Notes under the pieces: generated by a model | Seen by the model: only the letters and a program-made list of their open reading frames with translations | The model's database searches: none | Told to the model about the DNA's origin: nothing | Assembly: GCA_965215055.1 (NCBI GenBank) | Contig: OZ244046.1 | Coordinates: forward strand, 868,001 to 932,000 | Direction of reading: 5' to 3' | DNA: 64,000 bases | Origin: G965215055 sp965215055 | GTDB lineage: Bacteria; Pseudomonadota; Gammaproteobacteria; UBA4575 | Part shown: positions 45,340 through 53,451 of the stretch, in pieces | How the letters are laid out: each line of letters begins with the position of its first letter | Position numbering within the stretch: the stretch's first letter is position 1 | Made by a program: the position numbers and the translations under genes

Positions 45340-45791
45340 GGGAGTTAGCCGATAAGCCGGGTTCTGTCGAGGACAATCATTCATCTAGGATTTATGTCAC
45401 CATAAATCTCATAAGCGACCTACCCAGGAGCCACACGGGCCATGTGTTGGAAAATACTCCATGCCCCTCTATTTGGTCTTGCTTCAGGTGGGGTTTGCCT
45501 AGCCACAACTGTTACCAGTTGCGCGGTGTGCTCTTACCACACCGTTTCACCCTTACCTAGTCGCCCGTCAGATTAGTATTTATAACCAAGCTAGACAGGC
45601 AGACAGGCGGTTTACTTTCTGCTGCACTTTCCATGGACTCACATCCTCCAGATGTTATCTGGCACCTTGCCCACGAAGCCCAGACTTTCCTCCTCTTTGC
45701 CTATTCTATGTGTCCCAAAAAACGGCAAGTTTCCAAACTAACCTTAATTCCGCACACAGTAAGCATAGAAGCGATTGCCTAGCCAACTCCC
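45340..45791 (-). ncRNA. rnpB: RNase P RNA, bacterial class A
   Basis: The catalytic RNA that trims tRNA 5' leaders. On the minus strand, conserved blocks occur in order: GAGGAGGAAAGTCTGGGC, AGGTAAGGGTGAAACGG, GTGGTAAGAGCACACCGCGC, CTGGTAACAGTTGTGGC, AGCAAGACCAAATAGAGG, CTAGATGAATGATTGTCC and GACAGAACCCGGCTTATCGG. The ends pair as helix P1: GGGAGTTGGC at 45791-45782 with GGCTAACTCCC at 45350-45340, which sets the boundaries. At about 452 bases it is longer than the 377-base E. coli RNA; the extra length lies mainly in the P3 and P12 regions. It lies 24 bases downstream of rsmI. Confidence 0.96.
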
Positions 45792-45815
45792 AAGCTAGTT
45801 GTAACATATTTGTGA

Positions 45816-46664
45816 CTAGTTTTCAGAGGTATTATTCAATGCTAGTGAATACAGTTGATTGCGTTTGAGGCCGATATGTTTAGCAACAATTTCTACGGCA
45901 TCTTTATGAGAGATATATTTTCGCAAATCGGCCAAAAGCAGCCGAGCTTTTTCAATCGACTCTATAGTTTCTAGTGACTCATTCCCACTTATCACAAGTA
46001 CATATTCACCTTTAACAGATTTGGGAGATGCATATAATGCTTGCTGAATTCGTACCAGTTCCCCACTAAAATGTTGCTCAAACCTTTTCGTCAATTCACG
46101 CAAAAGGGTTGCCCTCCTATACCCACCAAATACATCGATACAGGCCTGAATTAATTGCCGAATTCGGTGAGGTGATTCATAAAATACCATTGAGCGTATT
46201 TCATGTTGAAGAGCAAGTAAACGGGCTTGTCGTTCTGCGGTTTTTCTGGGAAGAAATCCTTCAAACACAAAACGGTCAGTTGGGATGCCTGCTACGGATA
46301 GAGCCGCCACTACTGCACTTGCACCAGGAATTGGGCGCACTTGTATGCCCTCACGTCTTGCGAGGGCGACCAGTTTATACCCTGGATCACTGATTAAAGG
46401 CGTGCCGGCATCAGAAACAAGTCCTATATTCACACCATTAAATAGTCGTTTAATTAATACTGGAGCTTTTTTGGATTCATTAAAATCATGTAGCGACTCC
46501 AATTTAGCTTGGATACCATAGTGCTCTAGAAGCTTTCCTGTTATACGAGTATCTTCAGCTAATATAATCTCGACCCTTTTTATAGTATCTAATGCTCGCA
46601 GAGTAATATCTGCTAAATTGCCAATCGGTGTAGCAATAACATATAAAATGCCCTGATTACTCAT
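45816..46664 (-). CDS. rsmI: 16S rRNA (cytidine1402-2'-O)-methyltransferase
   Basis: Methylates the ribose of C1402, the same nucleotide modified by RsmH. 282 residues of the tetrapyrrole-methylase fold: LYVIATPIGNLADITLRAL at the start, LAEDTRITGKLLEHYGI, GLVSDAGTPLISDPG, and PIPGASAVVAALSVAGIPTDRFVFEGFLP. The C-terminal helical domain ends in ISHKDAVEIVAKHIGLKRNQLYSLAL. It is divergent from lpoA, the same arrangement as yraL/yraM in E. coli. Confidence 0.98.
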   Translation of the reverse strand: MSNQGILYVIATPIGNLADITLRALDTIKRVEIILAEDTRITGKLLEHYGIQAKLESLHDFNESKKAPVLIKRLFNGVNIGLVSDAGTPLISDPGYKLVALARREGIQVRPIPGASAVVAALSVAGIPTDRFVFEGFLPRKTAERQARLLALQHEIRSMVFYESPHRIRQLIQACIDVFGGYRRATLLRELTKRFEQHFSGELVRIQQALYASPKSVKGEYVLVISGNESLETIESIEKARLLLADLRKYISHKDAVEIVAKHIGLKRNQLYSLALNNTSEN

Positions 46665-46732
46665 TGTGAGAGACAGCCCGGTTTTTGATTCTGGCGAGCA
46701 ATAGCTAGCTGAGACCTTTTTGAGAACGTTTC

Positions 46733-48640
46733 ATGATGCACAAGACCCCATATATTACAATTTTAATTATCTTTGCATGCGCACTTTCTAGCTGTGCAGA
46801 TATGCCCTCCTCCAGCGGCCAGGCTTCTGACGCGACAAAATCTCAGATTCAGCACGTCCAAAAACTGCTTGAAACCGGAAAACATCAGGAAGCAGCCACC
46901 ATATTTTGGTCTATTGCTGCAACAAAACCTTCTCCGCAACGCGAAGCCTTACAAATAAGAGCTGTCGAAGCTTTATTACGGCCACAAACTAAACTGCAAG
47001 CCCGACAATACCTCAATGCAATTGATGAGCGCATGCTTACACAAGATTTGTTTATAAAAAAGCGTGTCGCAACGGCAGAACTTGAGTTGATGAGCGGACA
47101 ACCTCAATTAGCACTTGAAGCAGTACAGGCGAAATTTATCGAGCTTTCCACAAAATACAAACCACACGTACTGGCAGTGCGTGCCAGAGCCTTACAAGAA
47201 GTTGGACAAACCCGCGAGTCAATTGAAGCACGTGTTACGCTCAGTCCATTGCTTAAAAAACCTGATCAACTCAGCAGGAATAAGCAACTGATTTGGCAAT
47301 CATTATCTAATCTCGATATGGAAGAAATTAACGAATGGATAAAAAGCCGCTTGGACCCTCGTCTATCAGCATGGTTAAGTCTCATATCCCTGCAGAAACA
47401 ACCACATGAAACCTTGCATTCTTTGGAGAATCATCTGCAAAAATGGCACTTGCAACATCCAAACCATAGTGTCCCTAATCGTATATTGGAGTCAGTTACA
47501 AAAAATTGGAAGCCTCCTCGAATATCGCCAAACATAATTGCCTTGTTATTACCCATGACAGGACGTTACAGCGATGTGGCACAAGCCATCTATGCAGGAA
47601 TCACTACTGCGCGTGAATTTGGTGAAGCCCTCGATCCTCTGCCAGAAGTAATTTTATACGACACAGGTGATAATCCATCTACAGCCATAAATTATTACCA
47701 CAAGGCCGTTAATGAAGGGGCAGACTTTATCATTGGCCCACTACAAAAAGAGGCAGTAAACATACTAGCAAGTCAAAAACAGCTATCCGTGCCATCCCTT
47801 TCCCTCAACTATGCTGATAATATACTAACGGGTTCACAAAACTTATTTCAATTTGGTTTACTTCCAGAGGATGAGGCCAGACAAGTGGCAGAACGAGCCT
47901 CTCTTGACAATCACTTGACAGCATTAGCACTAGTTCCGGAAGGTGAATGGGGAACTCGTTTGCTTAAAGCCTTTACTTCGCATTTTTTTTCACTTGGTGG
48001 TGTAGTGCTACAGTCTGAACGCTACATTACAAAAAATGCAGATTATTCAGCTACGATCAAAAGTCTTTTACAACTCGACCAAAGTGAACAAAGACATCGC
48101 AATATACAGTCCATCCTCAAGCAAAAAGTCAAATTCAAACCTAGAAGGCGCCAAGATGCGGATTTTATTTTTATCGCGGCATCACCTCGGCAAGCTAGGC
48201 TGCTGCGGCCGCAATTAAGTTATCACTATGCGTCGGACTTACCTGTATACGCGACTTCCCATATCTTTTCCGGCAAAGAAAATACGTCTGCTGACCAAGA
48301 CATCAACGACATTATTTATTGTGACATTCCCTGGCTATTGTCAACTGACCCTGTCGTTGAACTATTACGTGACCTATCAGACCTACAGCTATCAAATAAC
48401 CAGTCTCATTTACCGCGCTTCGCGGCATTAGGCGTAGATACCTATCAAATCATCCCACACTTACGGTACTTAGCAACCTATGAAAATGAACGCTATAGTG
48501 GAATGACAGGGAAAATAAGTATTGGCAAACAAAATCGTATCTATCGGGAACTAACCTGGGCAAAATTTAAGAGTGGCTTTCCTCAGAAGCTCCGCACTGA
48601 AACCTTGGCCCCCTCTAACCTATTTCACCATGATGAATAG
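46733..48640 (+). CDS. lpoA: LpoA-type penicillin-binding protein activator
   Basis: A 635-residue outer-membrane lipoprotein (signal ending LSSC, Cys21). The N-terminal half (about 30-240) is a helical TPR-like domain. The C-terminal half (about 265-620) is a LivK-like periplasmic-binding fold beginning IALLLPMTGRYSDVAQAIYAGITTA. In E. coli LpoA spans the periplasm and activates PBP1A. It begins the set lpoA-yraN-gmhA, with yraN overlapping its stop. The call rests on architecture and synteny; gammaproteobacterial LpoA is the characterised member. Confidence 0.88.
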   Translation: MMHKTPYITILIIFACALSSCADMPSSSGQASDATKSQIQHVQKLLETGKHQEAATIFWSIAATKPSPQREALQIRAVEALLRPQTKLQARQYLNAIDERMLTQDLFIKKRVATAELELMSGQPQLALEAVQAKFIELSTKYKPHVLAVRARALQEVGQTRESIEARVTLSPLLKKPDQLSRNKQLIWQSLSNLDMEEINEWIKSRLDPRLSAWLSLISLQKQPHETLHSLENHLQKWHLQHPNHSVPNRILESVTKNWKPPRISPNIIALLLPMTGRYSDVAQAIYAGITTAREFGEALDPLPEVILYDTGDNPSTAINYYHKAVNEGADFIIGPLQKEAVNILASQKQLSVPSLSLNYADNILTGSQNLFQFGLLPEDEARQVAERASLDNHLTALALVPEGEWGTRLLKAFTSHFFSLGGVVLQSERYITKNADYSATIKSLLQLDQSEQRHRNIQSILKQKVKFKPRRRQDADFIFIAASPRQARLLRPQLSYHYASDLPVYATSHIFSGKENTSADQDINDIIYCDIPWLLSTDPVVELLRDLSDLQLSNNQSHLPRFAALGVDTYQIIPHLRYLATYENERYSGMTGKISIGKQNRIYRELTWAKFKSGFPQKLRTETLAPSNLFHHDE

Positions 48641-48980
48641 GCAAAGCAAAGGCCAGTTTGCTGAACGTAAGGCCTGCCAGTACCTACAACAGCAAGGATT
48701 GACACTTGTCGAAAAAAACTACCGCTGTCGTAGCGGTGAAATTGATCTGATTATGCAAGATAAAAAGCAACTAGTATTTATTGAAGTACGTTATCGGACA
48801 AATGAACACTATGGGACAGCTATTGACAGCATTGACCGAAATAAAATAAAAAAACTCATTTTGACCGCGAAGCACTATTTAGCTAGCCGCCGATTAGACG
48901 TCTCAACACGTTTTGATGTTGTGGGGTTCGACACGTCACTCAACCCAAAATGGATAAGCGACGCATTCAATGCACATTAA
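48633..48980 (+). CDS. yraN: YraN/UPF0102 endonuclease-like protein
   Basis: A 115-residue protein with the UPF0102 pattern: GQFAERKACQYLQQQGLTLVEKNYRCRSGEIDLIMQDKKQLVFIEVRYR, which carries the nuclease-like residues Glu and Asp of GEID and the EVR triad of a PD-(D/E)XK fold. The molecular role is not established. Two adjacent ATG codons (48630, 48633) overlap the lpoA stop by 8-11 bases; I use the second, since the family typically begins a few residues before GQFAE. Confidence 0.9.
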   Translation: MNRQSKGQFAERKACQYLQQQGLTLVEKNYRCRSGEIDLIMQDKKQLVFIEVRYRTNEHYGTAIDSIDRNKIKKLILTAKHYLASRRLDVSTRFDVVGFDTSLNPKWISDAFNAH

Positions 48981-48998
48981 CCTTGATCGAAATGAATC

Positions 48999-49586
48999 AT
49001 GAACCTCGAAGCACGTATTGAAGCACTATTTAATGCCAGCATCTCCGCAAAGCGAGCCAGCATCCCTACACTAAAATCTCCAATTTCCAAAGCCTCCAAG
49101 CTAATCATTCAATCTCTGAAAAATCATGGGAAAATTCTCACCTGTGGCAATGGTGGTTCTGCTGCCGATGCACAGCATTTTTCATCTGAACTGCTCAATC
49201 GTTTTGAACGCGAACGTAGAGGTTTAGCAGCAATTGCCTTAACCACGGACAGTTCAACCCTAACCTCCATTGCCAATGATTACGTATATGAGCAAATTTT
49301 TTCTAAGCAGATACTAGCCTTGGGAAACAAATCTGATGTGTTAATTGCAATCACCACCAGCGGAAATTCGGCAAACGTATGTGCCGCAATAAATGCCTCC
49401 CACCAAAAAGGTATGTCCGTTATTGCACTTTCTGGTAAAGACGGAGGAAAGCTACCTGCCTTACTGCAAAATAATGACATTGAGATACGTGTGCCCAGCC
49501 AATCCACGGCACGCATTCAAGAAGTGCACTTGGTGGTATTACATTGCCTTTGCGATCTCATTGATCGGCAAATCTTCGATCATTAA
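48999..49586 (+). CDS. gmhA: SIS-domain phosphoheptose isomerase (GmhA/DiaA family)
   Basis: 195 residues with one SIS domain: CGNGGSAADAQHFSSELLNRF at 49-69 and AITTSGNSANV at 117-127. The four zinc ligands of E. coli GmhA have counterparts at His60, Glu64, Gln174 and His182, so sedoheptulose-7-phosphate isomerase activity is possible. Its place after yraN is that of DiaA, the DnaA-binding replication regulator, in E. coli; both roles are open. It follows yraN by 18 bases. Confidence 0.85.
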   Translation: MNLEARIEALFNASISAKRASIPTLKSPISKASKLIIQSLKNHGKILTCGNGGSAADAQHFSSELLNRFERERRGLAAIALTTDSSTLTSIANDYVYEQIFSKQILALGNKSDVLIAITTSGNSANVCAAINASHQKGMSVIALSGKDGGKLPALLQNNDIEIRVPSQSTARIQEVHLVVLHCLCDLIDRQIFDH

Positions 49587-49604
49587 TCCTTTCATACACC
49601 AAGG

Positions 49605-51011
49605 ATGCCTTTAGATACCCATATTGCTCGTCGTCTTATTGATGTATGTGGGCAACAAGCCGTACTTACTGATCAAAGTGAGTGTTGGGCTTATGGTTAT
49701 GACAACAGTAAAAAACATGCATGTCCAAAATTGGTTGTGCTACCGAAGCAAGCAAGTCAAATTCAAAAATGTGTACAAATTTGCAACGAATTTGGAATAT
49801 CGCTGACTACTCGCGGGCGAGGCACTAGTACGACAGGGGCGGCGGTCCCCATACAGTCGGATATTGTACTTTCAACAGAGCACATGAACCAAATACTGGA
49901 GATTGACCATGTGAATCGGAGTGTGCGTGTCGAGCCTGGTGTACTTAATGCTGAGGTTCAAAATCGCGTTGCCGAACATCATTTGTTTTGGCCACCCGAC
50001 CCGAGCAGTGGGGAATATTGCACAGTAGGAGGCAACTTAGCCTGTAATGCGGCAGGGCCTCATGCAGTTAAATATGGAACCTGTAGAGAAAATACACTAA
50101 GTCTGCGAGCCGTCACGGGTAGTGGCAAAATTATCCATACCGGTAACGCTACAACCAAAGGAGTGATGGGCTTGGACCTGACGCGCTTGCTAATTGGTTC
50201 TGAAGGAATCCTAGCTATCATTACCGAAGCACGACTGAAACTCAGCCCTAAAGCCGAATGTATTACCACTATTCGCGCCTTATACAAAGACAACAATGCC
50301 GCGATCAATGCCGTCATCAACATCCTTGCACAAAATGCCTTGCCTTGTGCACTTGAATTTATTGATCGTCACTCACTGGATTTGATTCGTCAACAGACAA
50401 ACATAAGACTCGATTCACAGGCACAGGCTATGTTAATGATTGAAGCAGATGGTTTAACGCAAACCGTCGATAAAAGTGTTGAGGCCATTTTGCATGCTGC
50501 GAAAAATACAGGATGTATCAACATACAAGCCGCGCAAGATACACAACGAAAAAGTAACTTATGGTCTGCGAGAAAGGCCCTTTCACCTGCCTTGCGCAAT
50601 TTTGCACCCAACAAAATCAACGAAGATGTAGTGGTACCTGTTTCTCAGCTCCCACACTTACTACAGGGACTGGAATCACTCAGTAAAAAATATGGAATTC
50701 CCATTTTCAGCTTTGGCCATGCAGGAAATGGCAACTTGCACACCAATCTTTTATATGACGCATCCAACTCCGAGGAAATGAAATCTGCTTTTCAATGCCT
50801 GGATGAGGTATTCAATTTGGTACTGAGACTAAACGGCACACTATCCGGTGAACATGGTGTAGGAATCTTAAAAAGAGATTACATAAGTAAAGAAATTGAC
50901 CCCGATACACTAAGCTTAATGCAAAAGATCAAGCAGCAATTTGATCCTAATAATGTCTTGAATCGGGGCAAAACCCTACCTGATGTAACAAGCGATGCAG
51001 TAAAAACTTAG
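49605..51011 (+). CDS. FAD-linked oxidase, GlcD/D-lactate dehydrogenase-like
   Basis: A 468-residue flavoprotein of the VAO/PCMH family. The FAD-binding domain (about 35-215) includes LTTRGRGTSTTGAAVP and PDPSSGEYCTVGGNLACNAAGPHAVKYG. The cap domain has the C-terminal signature FGHAGNGNLHTNLLY and LSGEHGVGILKRDYI. Members oxidise D-lactate, glycolate or other 2-hydroxy acids. Subunits GlcE and GlcF are not adjacent, so it may be a single-subunit dehydrogenase. It starts 18 bases after gmhA, in the slot where dolP (BON-domain lipoprotein) is often found. Confidence 0.85.
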   Translation: MPLDTHIARRLIDVCGQQAVLTDQSECWAYGYDNSKKHACPKLVVLPKQASQIQKCVQICNEFGISLTTRGRGTSTTGAAVPIQSDIVLSTEHMNQILEIDHVNRSVRVEPGVLNAEVQNRVAEHHLFWPPDPSSGEYCTVGGNLACNAAGPHAVKYGTCRENTLSLRAVTGSGKIIHTGNATTKGVMGLDLTRLLIGSEGILAIITEARLKLSPKAECITTIRALYKDNNAAINAVINILAQNALPCALEFIDRHSLDLIRQQTNIRLDSQAQAMLMIEADGLTQTVDKSVEAILHAAKNTGCINIQAAQDTQRKSNLWSARKALSPALRNFAPNKINEDVVVPVSQLPHLLQGLESLSKKYGIPIFSFGHAGNGNLHTNLLYDASNSEEMKSAFQCLDEVFNLVLRLNGTLSGEHGVGILKRDYISKEIDPDTLSLMQKIKQQFDPNNVLNRGKTLPDVTSDAVKT

Positions 51012-51032
51012 GATAAAAAACATCTGCTAATG

Positions 51033-51530
51033 TTATAAACTGTTCTCTAATAACCGCTTATATAGCTCAACATCAACTTCACTAAAACAACAAGCGATGA
51101 TCAAATCAAACTTTGACTCGTATTCACGCATATAATTAATTGCAATTACGGCGGCCTCTTCCTTGGGATAGCCATACACTCCTGTGCTAATCGTGGGGAA
51201 AGCGATAGATTTAATGTTGTTGGAACAAGCCAGGTCAAAGCTACGCCGATAGCATTGGCTCAGTAATTCCGGTTCTCCTGAATTTCCACCTCGCCATATC
51301 GGACCAACAGTATGAATAATCCATTTTGCCGGTAATTCAAACCCAGGCGATAACTTTGCATCACCAGTTTTACAGCCCCCCAGCGTCTTGTTAAATTCGA
51401 GGAGTTGACTGCCCGCGGCACGATGTATCGCGCCGTCCACCCCACCACCGCCGAGCAAGCTCTTACTTGCTGCATTTACAATTGCATCTGTTTTAAGCGA
51501 GGTAATATCGTCCAGCAGGACTTTAACCAT
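51033..51530 (-). CDS. Macro-domain ADP-ribose hydrolase
   Basis: 165 residues forming a single macro domain of the YmdB/MacroD type: DAIVNAASKSLLGGGGVDGAIHRAAG contains the conserved Asn19 and Asp32 of the O-acetyl-ADP-ribose deacetylase site, followed by WIIHTVGPIWRGG and IAFPTISTGVYGYP. Such enzymes remove ADP-ribose from proteins or hydrolyse O-acetyl-ADP-ribose. It sits 18 bases downstream of sspB on the same strand and converges with the FAD-linked oxidase. Confidence 0.93.
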   Translation of the reverse strand: MVKVLLDDITSLKTDAIVNAASKSLLGGGGVDGAIHRAAGSQLLEFNKTLGGCKTGDAKLSPGFELPAKWIIHTVGPIWRGGNSGEPELLSQCYRRSFDLACSNNIKSIAFPTISTGVYGYPKEEAAVIAINYMREYESKFDLIIACCFSEVDVELYKRLLENSL

Positions 51531-51548
51531 GAAAGCGAAGGATAAAGC

Positions 51549-51932
51549 TTATTTAACTACGCGCAAGTGTGAACGTTTAGGTTTTGTAGCACCATCTCTC
51601 GTTTCATCAGTAGATGGTGGTATGTCTTCTTCAGCAAATACCATACCCTGCCCATTTTCGCGTGTATAAATTGCCAATACATATTCAACAGGAATCTCCA
51701 CCCTCATAGGTTTGCCATCAAATCGGGCATCAAAACTCACTGCATCTCGGCCCAAGCTAAGTGAATGTACTGCATTAGGTCCAATATTCAGAATTATCTT
51801 ACCTTCTTTTTCAAATTGGCGAGGCACTTTGACCTGGTCGCTATTGGTTTTCGTGAGAATATACGGAGTCATGCCATTATCTACAATCCACTCATACATC
51901 GCGAGTATTAAATAAGGTCGGCTTGATGTCAT
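51549..51932 (-). CDS. sspB: SspB adaptor for ClpXP
   Basis: A 127-residue adaptor that delivers SsrA-tagged proteins to ClpXP. The N-terminal substrate-binding domain (RPYLILAMYEWIVDNGMTPYILT, about 5-27) is followed by a flexible acidic linker (about 100-115) and the C-terminal ClpX-binding motif HLRVVK. It lies 61 bases downstream of sspA, the usual pairing. Confidence 0.96.
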   Translation of the reverse strand: MTSSRPYLILAMYEWIVDNGMTPYILTKTNSDQVKVPRQFEKEGKIILNIGPNAVHSLSLGRDAVSFDARFDGKPMRVEIPVEYVLAIYTRENGQGMVFAEEDIPPSTDETRDGATKPKRSHLRVVK

Positions 51933-51993
51933 ATTAGGGGATTAAAGAAAGATCTTTAAAGTTTTAATTAGCTTCATAACAGAGCCAATTCAA

Positions 51994-52632
51994 TCAGACC
52001 AAGCTATCCGGCCACATTTCAACTTCCTCCTTTGACAAACTGCTCTTAAAGGAAGGCCGGTTAAATACACGCCCCGCATATTCCAAAATTGGTTTTGCCG
52101 CAGCGCCTAATTTAATCCCAAAACTTGGGAGCCTCCAAATAATTGGAGCAATACTACAATCCACCAAGCTAAACTCATCACTTAAGAAATATGGCTTTAC
52201 CTTGAATAGCTCGACGGCCGAAAGCAGGCTTTCTTGTAAATCCTTACTAGCAACTTTAGCTACATCGGAACATTCAGAACATAAATCATCCAATGCCTCA
52301 TACCAGTCTTTCTCAACATGAAACAGTGCCAAACGGGATTTTGATCGAGACACCGGGTCAACCGGCATTAATGGAGGATGCGGGAATCGTTCATCTAAAT
52401 ACTCCATAATAACGTGTGCATCATAAAGAACAAGCTCACGATCAATCAATGTCGGAACTGAGTTATACGGGTTAATATCAAATAACTCTGGTGGCTTATT
52501 ATTTGGATCTATATGGATAACGTCAACGGTGATATCTTTTTCAGCTAAGACGATTCGTGCACGATGACTTTGCGCGCAACGTGGGTCTGAAAATAACGTC
52601 ATTCCGGAATGACGGTTTGCAGCCAAAGTCAT
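51994..52632 (-). CDS. sspA: SspA stringent starvation protein, GST-like
   Basis: 212 residues with a glutathione-transferase fold: a thioredoxin-like N-terminus (MTLFSDPRCAQSHRARIVLAEK) and a helical C-terminal domain. SspA binds RNA polymerase and affects acid resistance and stationary-phase genes in E. coli rather than acting as an enzyme. PNNKPPELFDINPYNSVPTLIDRELVLYDAHVIMEYLDERFPHPPLMP is the family core. Located between sspB and petC, as in many betaproteobacteria. Confidence 0.95.
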   Translation of the reverse strand: MTLAANRHSGMTLFSDPRCAQSHRARIVLAEKDITVDVIHIDPNNKPPELFDINPYNSVPTLIDRELVLYDAHVIMEYLDERFPHPPLMPVDPVSRSKSRLALFHVEKDWYEALDDLCSECSDVAKVASKDLQESLLSAVELFKVKPYFLSDEFSLVDCSIAPIIWRLPSFGIKLGAAAKPILEYAGRVFNRPSFKSSLSKEEVEMWPDSLV

Positions 52633-52680
52633 GGATTCCTTTTTAGCTATTTAACTATCACGAACACGTAAAAAAATAAA

Positions 52681-53451
52681 CTAGTGTACGTCTTTCCAAT
52701 AGTTGCGTTTCAAAAAGTAGGTGAGCACGCCCAGCATGACTAGAAAAAACAGCACACCAATTCCAATTTTCTTACGCACTAATTGGGCTGGCTCACTTAA
52801 ATACGCCAGAAAATTTACAATGTCAGTTACTACCTGCCCATATTCTTCTTCGTTAAGCAAACCTGGTTGAACCTGTTCAAAGCCTTCAAATTCCTTGTAC
52901 TGTGCTTTATTTTCACGTGATTCATCACTACGGTACACAACCTTTCGCAGGCCTTGCAAATCAGCTAGTACATGTGGCATTGCCGTATTTTGCAGGTACA
53001 AATTATTTACCCCAAAAGGGCGTGTATCATCTACATAAAAGGCCTTAAGAAATTCATACACAGATTGCGGCCCGATTGCGCGCACATGAGTGCTTAAATC
53101 TGGAGGATCAATGCCTAAAAACCATTTCTTTGCATCTTCTCGCTTCATCGACACAGTCATCAAGTCACCAAATTTTTGTCCGGTGAAAATCAAATGCTTC
53201 TTCGTGAAGTTTTCGCTAATGCCTAAATCGTCTGCAACCCGCTTATAGCGGCTATGCTGTGCAGGATGACAGCTTAAACAATAATTAACAAAATATTTGG
53301 CACCACGTTGCAATGAAGCCTTGTTATCCAATTCGATTTTTACTACTCCAAACAAGTCTTTAGGATAATTGCCCCCGCTATCTGCACTCCAAGCACAATG
53401 CGTATACAGCATTAACACCATGGTGAATAAAATTTTTACAGGTATTCTCAT
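52681..53451 (-). CDS. petC: Cytochrome c1 of the bc1 complex
   Basis: 256 residues: signal peptide 1-22, heme-binding Cys58-Leu-Ser-Cys61-His62, a likely axial Met in NTAMPHVL, and one C-terminal membrane anchor (about 228-246) before a basic tail. It accepts electrons from the Rieske protein and passes them to soluble cytochrome c. The start overlaps the petB stop as ATGA. Confidence 0.95.
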   Translation of the reverse strand: MRIPVKILFTMVLMLYTHCAWSADSGGNYPKDLFGVVKIELDNKASLQRGAKYFVNYCLSCHPAQHSRYKRVADDLGISENFTKKHLIFTGQKFGDLMTVSMKREDAKKWFLGIDPPDLSTHVRAIGPQSVYEFLKAFYVDDTRPFGVNNLYLQNTAMPHVLADLQGLRKVVYRSDESRENKAQYKEFEGFEQVQPGLLNEEEYGQVVTDIVNFLAYLSEPAQLVRKKIGIGVLFFLVMLGVLTYFLKRNYWKDVH

